Shown here: piece by piece, positions 17,937 to 26,792 of the stretch
How the letters are laid out: each line of letters opens with the position of its first letter
Numbering within the stretch: position 1 is the first letter of the stretch
The notes under the pieces: model-generated
The model's database searches: none
What the model saw: the letters and a program-made list of their open reading frames with translations, nothing else
Told to the model about the DNA's origin: nothing
Program-made: the position numbers and the translations under genes
Source: JACCZX01 sp963807155
GTDB taxonomy: Bacteria > Pseudomonadota > Gammaproteobacteria > Burkholderiales > Burkholderiaceae_F
Assembly: GCA_963807155.1 (NCBI GenBank)
Contig: CAWEAZ010000029.1
Location: 248,001 to 312,000 of the forward strand
Reading direction: 5' to 3'
DNA: 64,000 nucleotides

Positions 17937-19589
17937 ATGTCTAGCAAGCAAGTTTTTTTCGGCGATGACGCGCGCCATCGGATGGTGCGTGGCGTAAACA
18001 TCCTCGCCAACGCAGTGAAGGTCACGTTGGGTCCGAAGGGCCGCAACGTCGTTCTCGAGCGCAGCTTCGGCGCACCGACCGTTACCAAGGACGGCGTCTC
18101 GGTCGCCAAGGAAATCGAACTGAAAGACAAGTTCGAAAACATGGGCGCGCAGATGGTCAAGGAAGTCGCGTCGAAGACGTCTGACAACGCGGGTGACGGC
18201 ACGACCACGGCCACGGTATTGGCGCAATCGATCATCTCCGAGGGCATGAAGTACGTCGCCGCCGGAATGAATCCGATGGATCTGAAGCGTGGCATCGACA
18301 AGGCGGTTGTGGCGGCCATCGATGAGCTGAAGAAGCTGTCGAAGCCCACGACCACCAGCAAGGAAATCGCGCAAGTCGGCGCAATCTCAGCCAACGCCGA
18401 TGAAGAAATCGGCAAGATCATCGCCGATGCGATGGACAAGGTCGGCAAGGAAGGCGTGATTACCGTCGAAGACGGCAAGTCGCTGAACAACGAACTCGAA
18501 GTCGTCGAGGGTATGCAGTTCGATCGCGGCTACCTGTCGCCCTACTTCATCAACCAACCCGACAAGCAGAGCGCAGTTCTCGAGAATCCGTACGTGCTGT
18601 TGCACGACAAGAAGATCAGCAACATTCGTGAGTTGCTGCCGATTCTTGAGCAGGTCGCCAAGGCCGGACGTCCGCTGCTGATCGTCGCCGAAGAAGTCGA
18701 AGGCGAAGCGCTCGCAACCTTGGTCGTCAACAGCATTCGCGGCATCCTGAAAACCGTCGCCGTCAAGGCGCCAGGTTTCGGCGATCGTCGCAAAGCAATG
18801 CTCGAAGACATCGCCGTTCTGACTGGCGGCACCGTGATCGCCGAGGAAGTCGGCCTGACGCTCGAGAAAGCGACGTTGACCGACCTTGGCCAGGCCAAGC
18901 GCGTCGAAGCCGCGAAAGAAAACACCACGATCATCGACGGCGCTGGCGATCCGAAAAATATCGAAGCCCGCGTCAAGGCGATCCGTGCGCAGATCGAAGA
19001 AGCGACCAGCGACTACGACAAAGAGAAACTGCAAGAGCGCGTAGCGAAGCTCGCGGGTGGCGTTGCCTTGATCAAAGTTGGCGCCGCAACTGAAGTCGAG
19101 ATGAAAGAAAAGAAAGCGCGCGTTGAAGATGCGCTGCACGCGACCCGTGCTGCCGTCGAAGAAGGCGTGGTCGCAGGCGGTGGAGTCGCATTTCTCCGCG
19201 CCAAGCAGGCGGTGGCGAAGGTCAAGGGCGATAACGCGGATCAGGACGCCGGTATCAAGATCGTGCTGCGCGCAATGGAAGAACCGCTGCGCCAGATCGT
19301 CGAGAACGCCGGTGAGGAACCCAGCGTTGTCGTCAACAAGGTTGCCGATGGCAAGGGCAATTTCGGCTTCAATGCCCAGACGCACGAGTACGGCGATTTG
19401 GTCGCAATGGGCGTTCTGGATCCGACCAAGGTCACCCGCATGGCGTTGCAAAACGCCGCTTCGATCGCAGGGCTGATGCTGACCACCGACGCAATGGTGG
19501 CAGAGCTGGTTGAAGAAAAACAAGGTGGCGGTGGCGGTATGCCCGGTGGCATGGGCGGCATGGGCGGCATGGGTGGTATGGATATGTAA
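17937..19589 (+). CDS. groEL: Chaperonin GroEL
   Basis: The 60-kDa chaperonin subunit, 550 residues, ATP-dependent folding of cytoplasmic proteins in a double heptamer with GroES. Landmarks are KVTLGPKGRNVV, the ATP-site DGTTTATVLA, AAVEEGVVAGGGVAF, and the flexible C-terminal tail of repeated Gly-Gly-Met units. The start has MSSKQVFFGDDARHRM, slightly divergent from the usual MAAKDVKFG. It is the second gene of the groESL operon and is followed by a strong terminator. Confidence 0.97.
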   Translation: MSSKQVFFGDDARHRMVRGVNILANAVKVTLGPKGRNVVLERSFGAPTVTKDGVSVAKEIELKDKFENMGAQMVKEVASKTSDNAGDGTTTATVLAQSIISEGMKYVAAGMNPMDLKRGIDKAVVAAIDELKKLSKPTTTSKEIAQVGAISANADEEIGKIIADAMDKVGKEGVITVEDGKSLNNELEVVEGMQFDRGYLSPYFINQPDKQSAVLENPYVLLHDKKISNIRELLPILEQVAKAGRPLLIVAEEVEGEALATLVVNSIRGILKTVAVKAPGFGDRRKAMLEDIAVLTGGTVIAEEVGLTLEKATLTDLGQAKRVEAAKENTTIIDGAGDPKNIEARVKAIRAQIEEATSDYDKEKLQERVAKLAGGVALIKVGAATEVEMKEKKARVEDALHATRAAVEEGVVAGGGVAFLRAKQAVAKVKGDNADQDAGIKIVLRAMEEPLRQIVENAGEEPSVVVNKVADGKGNFGFNAQTHEYGDLVAMGVLDPTKVTRMALQNAASIAGLMLTTDAMVAELVEEKQGGGGGMPGGMGGMGGMGGMDM

Positions 19590-19611
19590 TCGGCCGCGCC
19601 GATCAGACAAG

Positions 19612-19637
19612 AAGCCCGCTCCGGCGGGCTTTTTTTT
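19612..19637 (+). terminator. groESL intrinsic terminator
   Basis: AAGCCCGC (19612-19619), loop TCCG, GCGGGCTT (19624-19631), then a T run to 19637. It lies 22 bases after the groEL stop. Confidence 0.93.
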
Positions 19638-19704
19638 GCCCTGCGATTGCCGCCGTGGTCGCAGTGGGCTACAAAGCAGTCATAAGAAACGAGGGGGACT
19701 GGTC

Positions 19705-20868
19705 ATGCACGAATTGCCTGCGTCACCGTGGCCGGCATCGGCTTCGGTCGCGGCTCCGACCGACTACCCGGTGCGCTTTGTCGGCAGCGGCAGCGAATAC
19801 TTTCGAATCTGGATCGTTAATTTATTGCTGACGATCGTAACGTTAGGTATCTACTCGGCGTGGGCAAAGGTTCGGCGGCTGAAGTACATGTACCGCAACA
19901 CGCAGATCGCCGATTCGTCCTTTGACTACCACGGTTCACCGATCGCGATTCTGAAAGGTCGACTGATCGCGTTGGTGCTGCTGATCGCCTACAACTTCAG
20001 CTTCCAGTTGTCGTTGATTGCAGGCGTCGTCACGCTAGGGCTCCTGGCTGCGGTATTTCCCTGGCTGATCCGGCAATCGCTGCGATTCAGGGCACGCTAT
20101 TCGAGTTATCGCGGCATCCACTTTCAGTTCGTCGGTGGGCTGGCTGAAATCTATTTGATCGCGGCGCCGCTGATATTTTTCATCGTGCCGTTTGCGCTGC
20201 TCGGCTTTTACGCCGAAAACGAGGGGGGCGAGCCGCCGATGTGGCTTATCGCGTTTCTCGGACTGGCGATGGTGATCTATCTCTTGGTGCTGCCGTACTT
20301 GCACTACCGATTCAAACGCTATCAGCACAACAACACTTTGCTGGGGTCCGCTGAAGCGCGGTTTACCGCAACCGCCGGCCATTTTTATGCTGTCTATGGA
20401 ATCCTCTTCGCGATATTGCTCGTCATCGGGGTCGTCTTCGCCGCAGTCGGATTTATCGCTGGTGCAGGCCTTTTCAACACCAGCAAAGGGGCAAGTGTCT
20501 TCGGCGTCGGAATATTGGTGCTGGTTATCGGGTCGTACGTCGCGTACTTCTTGATTTTTTCCGCTTTCGTCGTGTTGATACAGAACCGCATTTGGAACCA
20601 CACGACGGTGGGAGATGTCAGCTTCGTCAGCAAAGCGCGCGTGCTGCCGATGGCGTGGATTTACCTGGTCAATATCATCTTGCTTATCGTCACGCTCGGA
20701 TTGTTCACGCCATTCGCCGTGATTCGCAGTCTTAGGTATCGGTTGGAGTCAGTCACCGCCGTCACAGTGAGCGGTATGGATCAGTTCCTGAGCGGCGCAG
20801 CGGTTGGAGACGTTGCCGCCACAGGCGAAGGCGCGGCGGATCTGTTCGACTTCGATATTGGTTTGTGA
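19705..20868 (+). CDS. DUF898 (YjgN-like) membrane protein
   Basis: An inner-membrane protein of 387 residues with at least six hydrophobic segments. The N-terminus has the DUF898 signature YFRIWIVNLLLTIVTLGIYSAWAKVRRLKY, seen here as two pieces, and the same pattern returns late as WIYLVNIILLIVTLGLFTPFAVIR. I chose the ATG at 19705 because it follows a GAGGGGGA site; the open frame runs back into groEL without a signal. Function is unknown for the family. Its stop overlaps the next gene's GTG start, and DUF898 proteins often pair with an M48 peptidase as here. Confidence 0.85.
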   Translation: MHELPASPWPASASVAAPTDYPVRFVGSGSEYFRIWIVNLLLTIVTLGIYSAWAKVRRLKYMYRNTQIADSSFDYHGSPIAILKGRLIALVLLIAYNFSFQLSLIAGVVTLGLLAAVFPWLIRQSLRFRARYSSYRGIHFQFVGGLAEIYLIAAPLIFFIVPFALLGFYAENEGGEPPMWLIAFLGLAMVIYLLVLPYLHYRFKRYQHNNTLLGSAEARFTATAGHFYAVYGILFAILLVIGVVFAAVGFIAGAGLFNTSKGASVFGVGILVLVIGSYVAYFLIFSAFVVLIQNRIWNHTTVGDVSFVSKARVLPMAWIYLVNIILLIVTLGLFTPFAVIRSLRYRLESVTAVTVSGMDQFLSGAAVGDVAATGEGAADLFDFDIGL

Positions 20869-21871
20869 ACGCTGTCGACGCGCGTTACTTTGACGGGCGA
20901 AGCTCACGTCCGCACGCTGTGCGGCTGTCGGTCAACGGCGAAGATCTCGACGTCGCCGGCGATCAAGTAGCACGGCGCGAGCCCTTGTCCGAACTTCGCG
21001 TTTCGGAACCACTGGCGCACGCGCCAAGGATCGTTACTTTCGCCGACGGAGCGTTTTGCGAGATTGCGGATAACGCGGCGTTCTCGCAGATCCTGGCCAC
21101 CTCCGGCCATCGCGATTCATTCGTGGTTGCGTGGCAAAACCGGTGGCGCGGCGCCTTCATTGCGGTGTTTGCGTTGATAGCGTTTCTGTTCGTTGTGTAT
21201 CGATGGGTATTGCCTGTTGCTGCCGAGTACGCCGCGGTCAGGGTGCCGCTCGCCTGGGAAGAAAGGCTTGGCCGCGAAGCGACCGCGTTTCTCGAAAAGC
21301 GCGTTTTCTCGACGACCCTGTTAGTCGCAGGAAAGGCGCGATACGTTGATGGATCGCTTTGACGCGATCGCGCCACAGGATGGACGAGACTATGCGATTC
21401 GCTTTCGCGCGTCGAAGATCGGGCCCAACGCGCTTGCGTTGCCTGGAGGGGTGATCTATGTCACCGACGAGCTGGTCGAGCTTGCGCCCGACGACGACGC
21501 GGTAATCGGTGTGCTCGCGCACGAGCTCGGGCACATCGAGCAACGGCACCTCATGCGCCGGCTGTTTGCCAGCGCAGCAGTCGGGGCAGCGGCGGCGGTG
21601 GTATTTGGCGACGTCAGCACGATATTGGGCGCTTTGCCGGCCGTATTGATCGACCTCGACTATTCACGCGCAATGGAGCGTGAAGCCGATTTGTACGCGG
21701 TCGACCTGCTACGCGCGAACGGCATATCGACAGGATCGTTGGCGACGCTGTTCGAGCGCATGCAGAGCCGCCCACGACAAACGAGGCCCTAAAGGCGACT
21801 GGCCGACTTACTTGTCGACGCATCCGCCAACACCCGAGCGCGTCGAGTTGTTTCGAACGCCGGCGAAATGA
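20865..21871 (+). CDS. M48-family zinc metallopeptidase (two frameshifts as read)
   Basis: A membrane-anchored zinc peptidase of about 334 residues, partner of the DUF898 protein. The GTG start at 20865 overlaps the previous stop. One transmembrane segment (FIAVFALIAFLFVVYRWVL) is followed by the catalytic motif VLAHELGHIEQRH and the third zinc ligand in MEREADLYAVDLL. The frame shifts near 21345, before DRFDAIAPQDGRD, and again near 21777, before KGDWPTYLSTHPPTPERVEL. Each shift has the sign of one extra base. Removing both gives a continuous protein ending RTPAK, so I read it as a live gene with sequence errors. Confidence 0.82.
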
Positions 21872-21885
21872 ACAGACATGACCGA

Positions 21886-22780
21886 TTAGCGTGCCGTCGG
21901 TCGAGGCGTCAGGAAAACCGACGACAGTGCGACCAGAATCAAAATGAGCGCCGCATAGTCTTGCCAGAGCGGTCTCTCTCCAAGCAGCACCATGCCAGAG
22001 AAAACGCCGATCACGGGAATCATCATTACCGATAGTCCGCTCGCAGCGGGCGGCAGCTTACGCGCGAGCATCGACCACACGACATGGCAGAACGCGATCG
22101 CTAACACCATGTTGTAGACAATCGATGCCCACTCGGCGGTCCCTGGCATTCGCCAGCGCGGCATCTCGAACAAGATCGACCCGACAAACATGACAACCAG
22201 GGTCATCGTCAGCATCCAGAACGTCAGCGCAATGATCGGCATGTCGGTCAGATGTCGCCGCATCAGATGAGTCCCGTAGCCCCAAGACGCCGCGGCGATC
22301 AGCATGAGCACGGTACCTAGCGGCGCGCCGGCCAGTGCTGTGAACTCGGAAGACAGCAGCAATAGCGTGCCCACCAAGGCTGCCAGCACGCCCCACCAGT
22401 GTCGACGCAACGGCTTCTCATTGAACGCGATCAGACCGATCACCACTGCCCACACCGGCATAGTGTAAGCCGAGGATCGCGGCGCGGCCCGAGGGCAACA
22501 TCTTGATGGCGATGATCGCGAGCAGGTGCCACATGATCAGGTTCGGTAGCGCCAGCTTGAGCACAAGCGGCCATGCCCCTGCCGGAACGGCCATCGGCAC
22601 ACGCATCACGCGTGCCCAGCACCAGATGACGACAAGTCCACCGGCGATACAGAGCGTGCGGAAGTACAGGGGCGGCAACTCGGCCACACCAATTTTCATC
22701 ACCGGCCAATTGAGACCCCAGAACAGGGTTAACAACACCAGCAGCGTTAAGTCACGTGCGGAAAGTCTTGTTGCAGGCAT
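21886..22780 (-). CDS. EamA/DMT-family exporter (frameshifted as read)
   Basis: A ten-helix drug/metabolite transporter of about 297 residues, probably exporting amino acids or other small metabolites. The ATG at 22780 begins MPATRLSARDLTLLVLLTLF and leads into FWGLNWPVMKIGV, the EamA first-repeat signature. The second repeat begins MPVWAVVIGLIAFNEK. One extra base in GGCTTAC at about 22470-22471 breaks the expected GRAAILAYTMPVW. The gene is divergent from pyrF with a 52-base gap. Confidence 0.85.
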
Positions 22781-22832
22781 CGCCCCGAGGCTAGCACCGG
22801 TCCTGACCTGTAAAATCGCTCGCGGAGGGCGC

Positions 22833-23654
22833 ATGAAGTTTGTCGAGATGCTGAAGGCGCGATGGAGTGCAGCCGACACGCTACTGTGCGTGGGACTGGA
22901 TCCCGACCCAGCTCGCTTTCCAGAGCATCTGCGCCGCAGCGACGATTCGATCTTCGAGTTCTGTAAATCTATCGTCGACGCGACCGCCGATTTCGCCTGT
23001 GCCTTTAAGCCACAAATCGCCTACTTCGCATCGGCGGGGGCCGAAGATGCGTTGCAACGCCTGATCACCTACATTCGCGAGAGCCAGCCCGCCGTTCCGG
23101 TGATTCTCGACGCCAAGCGCGGCGATATGGCGTCGACCGCGCAGCATTACGCGCGCGAAGTTTTCGAGCGCTACAACGCACATGCGGTGACGCTGTCGCC
23201 GTACCTTGGCCTCGATTCAATCGAGCCGTATCTCGCTTACGCCGACCGCGGAATATTTCTTCTGTGCCGGACCAGCAACGCCGGCGGCGATGACCTGCAG
23301 ATGCTGACGGTGGAAGGAGAGCGGTTGTACGAGCGCGTGGCACGACTCGCCAGCGGCTGGAATCGCAGCGGCCAGATCGGGCTGGTCGTGGGCGCTACTT
23401 ATCCTCGTGAACTCGCGCGCGTGCGCTCGCTGGTTGGCGAAATGCCGCTGTTGGTGCCTGGAATAGGTGCGCAGGGCGGAAACGTGGAGGCAAGCGTCAA
23501 GGCGGGACAAACAGCCGATGGAGCCGGCATTGTCGTCAACTCTTCACGCGCAATCATTTACGCGTCGGGCGGCAATGAATTCGCGGCAGCTGCGCGCAGC
23601 GCAGCCCAGACAGCGCGTGACGAAATCAATCGTTACCGGTTCGCCACCGCGTAG
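22833..23654 (+). CDS. pyrF: Orotidine 5'-phosphate decarboxylase
   Basis: The last step of UMP synthesis, 273 residues, of the longer (type 2) PyrF form. It has LLCVGLDPDPARFP at the N-terminus, the catalytic core VILDAKRGDMASTAQHY, and LLVPGIGAQGG near the phosphate site. The ATG at 22833 follows a GGAGGG site; the open frame upstream has no family similarity. It is divergent from the EamA exporter and convergent with the CNNM/CorC gene. Confidence 0.93.
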   Translation: MKFVEMLKARWSAADTLLCVGLDPDPARFPEHLRRSDDSIFEFCKSIVDATADFACAFKPQIAYFASAGAEDALQRLITYIRESQPAVPVILDAKRGDMASTAQHYAREVFERYNAHAVTLSPYLGLDSIEPYLAYADRGIFLLCRTSNAGGDDLQMLTVEGERLYERVARLASGWNRSGQIGLVVGATYPRELARVRSLVGEMPLLVPGIGAQGGNVEASVKAGQTADGAGIVVNSSRAIIYASGGNEFAAAARSAAQTARDEINRYRFATA

Positions 23655-23657
23655 CGA

Positions 23658-25001
23658 TCAGCGCGGCGGATTGGCCGAGGCATCCTTGGTCTTTTCGTCT
23701 TCATCGTGCGACTTCTGGGGCAAGTGCGACGCCAGCACTTTATCGATGCGATGCTTGTCCATGTCGACGATCTCGAATCTCCACCCCTGCCACTCGGCCA
23801 CATCACCGGTGTGCGGCACGCGGCCCAGCAGCAGCATCACCATGCCGCTTAGCGTGTTGTAGCGGCCGAGTTCCTCTTCTGGCGCCGCGGCAAACCCAAG
23901 CCGGTCTTTCAATTCGGGTAGCGGAATCAATCCGTCGAGCAGCCACGAACCGTCGTGCCGCAGCACTGCCCATGCATCGTCGACGCTGGGGGTTTTGAAT
24001 TCACCCGTGATCGCCTCGAGCAGATCCTGCAGCGTCACCAAGCCTTGAATCTCGCCGTATTCGTCGACGACCAGCGCCATGTGCGATGTCGATGAGCGAA
24101 ACGTTTCAAGCAATTCCATGCCGGTCAGCGATTCAGGGACGTACGCCGCTGCTGCCAGACCTTTCGAGAAGTCCGGCGCCTGGCCGCGAATCGTTTGCTG
24201 CAGCATGCTGCTCGCGCTGATGATGCCAACCACGTCGCGCAGGCCGCCGCGGCATACAGGAAAGCGCGAGCGTTGCGACTCCAACACCTTGTTCAGATTG
24301 TCGGCCGGCGAATCGTCAAGATCGATATACACGATGTCCGACCGCGGCGTCATCAACGATGCAATCTGCCGGTCATCGAGACGGAACACATTGCGCACCA
24401 TCGCGCGCTCTTGCTCGTCAATTACGCCGTGATCGGAACCCTCCTGAATCAGCGCGTGAATCTCCTCTTCGGTCACCGACGTGGCGCGCCGGCCATGCGT
24501 ACCAAAGAGCTTTAGCAAGAGATCGGTTGACGATGACAACAACCGCACGAACGGCCGAGCCCCAGTCGCCAACCAACGGATCGGCCGCGCGACGGTGCGT
24601 GCGATTGCTTCCGGCCAGATTTGCCCCAGGCGCTTTGGCACCAGTTCACCGATCACGATGGACACGTACGTAATGACGAGCACTACCAGCACGGTGGCGC
24701 CAAGACTGGCGTTGCCGGGCTTCACACCGAGCTCCATTAACCAGTGGCTGAGCGGCTGTGCGAACGCGGCCTCGCCAACGATGCCGCTGGTGATACCGAT
24801 CGATGTGATGCCCACCTGAATCGTTGACAAGAAGCGCGTCGGCTCGGCATTCAGCGCGATCGCCGCAGCGGCACCTCGGTCGCCTTCTTCGACCAGCAGT
24901 TGCAGTCGCGCACGGCGCGCGGTCACTAGCGCGATCTCCGACATCGCGAAGACACCGTTCAGTGTGATCAGGCCGAGCAAGATCAGAGCTTCGATGGGCA
25001 T
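23658..25001 (-). CDS. CNNM/CorC-family (UPF0053) membrane protein with CBS domains
   Basis: A membrane protein of about 447 residues. The DUF21/CNNM transmembrane domain comes first (ALILLGLITLNGVFAMSEIAL, then a second helix near VLVVLVITYVSIVIGELVPK). A CBS pair follows (MTPRSDIVYIDLDDSP and MALVVDEYGEIQGLVTLQDL), then a C-terminal CorC_HlyC domain. Family members are linked to magnesium or cobalt efflux; some are annotated as hemolysins on weak grounds. The ATG at 25001 is preferred over a TTG at 25019, though neither has a clear ribosome site. Confidence 0.88.
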   Translation of the reverse strand: MPIEALILLGLITLNGVFAMSEIALVTARRARLQLLVEEGDRGAAAAIALNAEPTRFLSTIQVGITSIGITSGIVGEAAFAQPLSHWLMELGVKPGNASLGATVLVVLVITYVSIVIGELVPKRLGQIWPEAIARTVARPIRWLATGARPFVRLLSSSTDLLLKLFGTHGRRATSVTEEEIHALIQEGSDHGVIDEQERAMVRNVFRLDDRQIASLMTPRSDIVYIDLDDSPADNLNKVLESQRSRFPVCRGGLRDVVGIISASSMLQQTIRGQAPDFSKGLAAAAYVPESLTGMELLETFRSSTSHMALVVDEYGEIQGLVTLQDLLEAITGEFKTPSVDDAWAVLRHDGSWLLDGLIPLPELKDRLGFAAAPEEELGRYNTLSGMVMLLLGRVPHTGDVAEWQGWRFEIVDMDKHRIDKVLASHLPQKSHDEDEKTKDASANPPR

Positions 25002-25006
25002 GGCGG

Positions 25007-25330
25007 TCACTTGGGACAAAGTGGGAGGTGCGCGGACAGTTGCGCAGATTCGGGCGAAGCAAGCGATGAAGATCGCTGCATGTGTTCAGCGGCAGCCAAG
25101 CCGGCCAGCGCAACGCAGTTCTGTGGATACTTCTGCAGATCGTCGCTAAAAACCTTATGTGCTTCGGCGCACGATGGGCGTTCAGCAGCGCATCGCCCAG
25201 CGTGTGGCGCGCAGGCAATGGCCACACCGGCGGATCGTCAGCCGCCAGCCGATCTTCGGCAGCAACGGCGGCGCGCGCGAAACGCAGCGCGTCGCCATGC
25301 ATCTGGCGCCCGATAACCATAACGCCAGCC
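25007..25330 (-). pseudogene. TPR-protein C-terminal remnant
   Basis: Two overlapping minus-strand frames together spell the tail of a tetratricopeptide protein. The first reads DDPPVWPLPARHTLGDALLN. The second reads EAHKVFSDDLQKYPQNCVAL and then GLAAAEHMQ. They switch near 25180. This pattern is the last TPR unit of larger proteins usually above 500 residues, but here only about 110 residues exist and the upstream part is missing. It fills most of the 371-base gap between the CNNM and hydrolase genes. I read it as a decayed gene end; the exact upstream limit is uncertain. Confidence 0.55.
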
Positions 25331-25372
25331 ACCCATGGCGGCACGAAGCGACTCATCCGCAAGTCTACAAAA

Positions 25373-26266
25373 TCAATCCGCAAAGAACGCTTGCATCTGC
25401 GCGCTCAATAAATCGGGCGCCTCTTCCGGGATGTAATGACCGGTCGGCGTGGTACGACCGGCCACTGTCTGGCGCGAGCGGCTCTGCCAATCTTCGATCG
25501 GAGTAAAGAGCTTGTTCACGACGCCGCGCTCACCCCACAGCACGTGAAGCGGGCACTCGAGCCGCCTGTCTGCCTGTACGTCAGTGCGGTCGTGCTCGAG
25601 GTCGATCGACGCGGCGGCACGATAGTCCTCGCACATCGCGTGCACCGCCGCTTGCGTAAAGCAGCGCTCGTACTCTGTCAGCGCCCGCGGGTCGAACAAC
25701 CCAGTGCCAGCTGATCCCCAGCCCCCCAGTTTGTTGCGCAGATAAAAGCCCGGATTGGCGCCGATCAACGTTTCGGGCAGTGGCTCGGGTTGAATCAGAA
25801 AGAACCAGTGGTAATAAAGCGTCGCAAAATCCATCGTCGTGCGCTCGTACATTGCGAGCGTCGGCGAAATGTCGAGCACCATCAGACGTGCGACACACTG
25901 CGGATGATCGAGCGCGAGCCGATGCGCGACGCGCCCGCCGCGATCGTGACCGCAGACGAAGAAGCGCTCGAATCCAAGCGAGCGCATCAGTTCGACCGCG
26001 TCGAGCGCCATCGTGCGTTTCGAATACGCTCCATGGTCCGCCGCGCTCGGCGGCTTGTCCGAATCGCCGTAGCCACGAAGATCCGGCATCACCAGCGTGT
26101 AACGCGTGGCCAGCTGCGGCGCGACCTTGTGCCAGATCGCGTGCGTCTGCGGAAAGCCATGCAGCAGCAACAGCGGCGGCCCGCTGCCACCATGCCGCAC
26201 GTGAACGTTGATGCCGTTGGCGCGCCGCGTTTGCTGCGCGAACCCGGGGAACAGTTCTACGCTCAA
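25373..26266 (-). CDS. Alpha/beta hydrolase, fluoroacetate dehalogenase-like
   Basis: An alpha/beta-hydrolase of about 297 residues. Motifs match the haloacid dehalogenase/epoxide hydrolase group: the oxyanion segment LLLLHGFPQTHAIWHKVAP, the nucleophile elbow CGHDRGGRVAHRLALDHP with Asp as nucleophile, and a late His in GHYIPEEAPDLL. HDRGG is characteristic of fluoroacetate dehalogenases, so hydrolysis of a haloacid or epoxide is plausible, but the substrate cannot be settled by eye. The start is a TTG at 26266 with GAGAGGA just upstream. It overlaps the reconstructed cinA stop (TTGA), so the two genes are probably coupled. Confidence 0.8.
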   Translation of the reverse strand: MSVELFPGFAQQTRRANGINVHVRHGGSGPPLLLLHGFPQTHAIWHKVAPQLATRYTLVMPDLRGYGDSDKPPSAADHGAYSKRTMALDAVELMRSLGFERFFVCGHDRGGRVAHRLALDHPQCVARLMVLDISPTLAMYERTTMDFATLYYHWFFLIQPEPLPETLIGANPGFYLRNKLGGWGSAGTGLFDPRALTEYERCFTQAAVHAMCEDYRAAASIDLEHDRTDVQADRRLECPLHVLWGERGVVNKLFTPIEDWQSRSRQTVAGRTTPTGHYIPEEAPDLLSAQMQAFFAD

Positions 26267-26792
26267 ATGTCCTCTCGCTGCTCGAGCAGTCCGATCAATG
26301 TTTCGAGCGCAATGACAATGCTTCGCGGTGCGCACGACGTTGCGATCGCCGAGTAGGTGCTCGGTTCGCGTTTTGACCCACGGCGCGCTTTGACGGATCG
26401 CGGCGAATCGCCCACGCGAAACACACCGTTCCTACGGGCTTGCTGATGGAGCCACCGTCCGGCCCGGCAATCCCGGTCACCGCGAGCGACACGTGCGCAC
26501 CATGCGATAACGCTCCCAGCGCCATGGCGCGCGCCACCGGCTCGCTGACCGCGCCAAAGTCGCGCAGATACGCAGACGGCACGCCCAGCATCTGCATTTT
26601 TGCTTCATTTGAGTAGGTAATAAATCCGCGGTCGTACCAGGCGCTCGAGCCGGGCACGATGGTGATGGCGTAGGCGACGCCCCCGGCTGTGCACGACTCT
26701 GCGGTAGCCAGCGTCAGATGTTGCGCGCGTAGTGCTGAGCCGAGCCGATGGGCCAGCCGCTCAATTGTGTGCGCGGCGTCGTTCATAGCCAT
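26263..26792 (-). CDS. CinA C-terminal-domain nicotinamide-nucleotide amidohydrolase (two frameshifts as read)
   Basis: A PncC-like deamidase of about 175 residues that recycles NMN to nicotinate mononucleotide. It shows TLATAESCTAGGVAYAIT, VPGSSAWYDRGFITYSNEAK and SLAVTGIAGPDGGS, with the catalytic Ser/Lys region of the family. The C-terminus is split: KTRTEHLLGDRNVVRTA is recovered by removing one base near 26370, and SIVIALETLIGLLEQREDI by removing a second near 26330. The result ends at 26263, overlapping the hydrolase TTG. The ATG at 26792 overlaps the thiL stop (TGATG). It is the C-terminal domain only, without the MoaB-like N-domain of full CinA. Confidence 0.82.

Noticed and set aside
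18387..19610. A long minus-strand reading frame (407 codons) opposite groEL
   Set aside because: It mirrors groEL codon usage, has no family similarity and no ribosome site; it is an antisense shadow.
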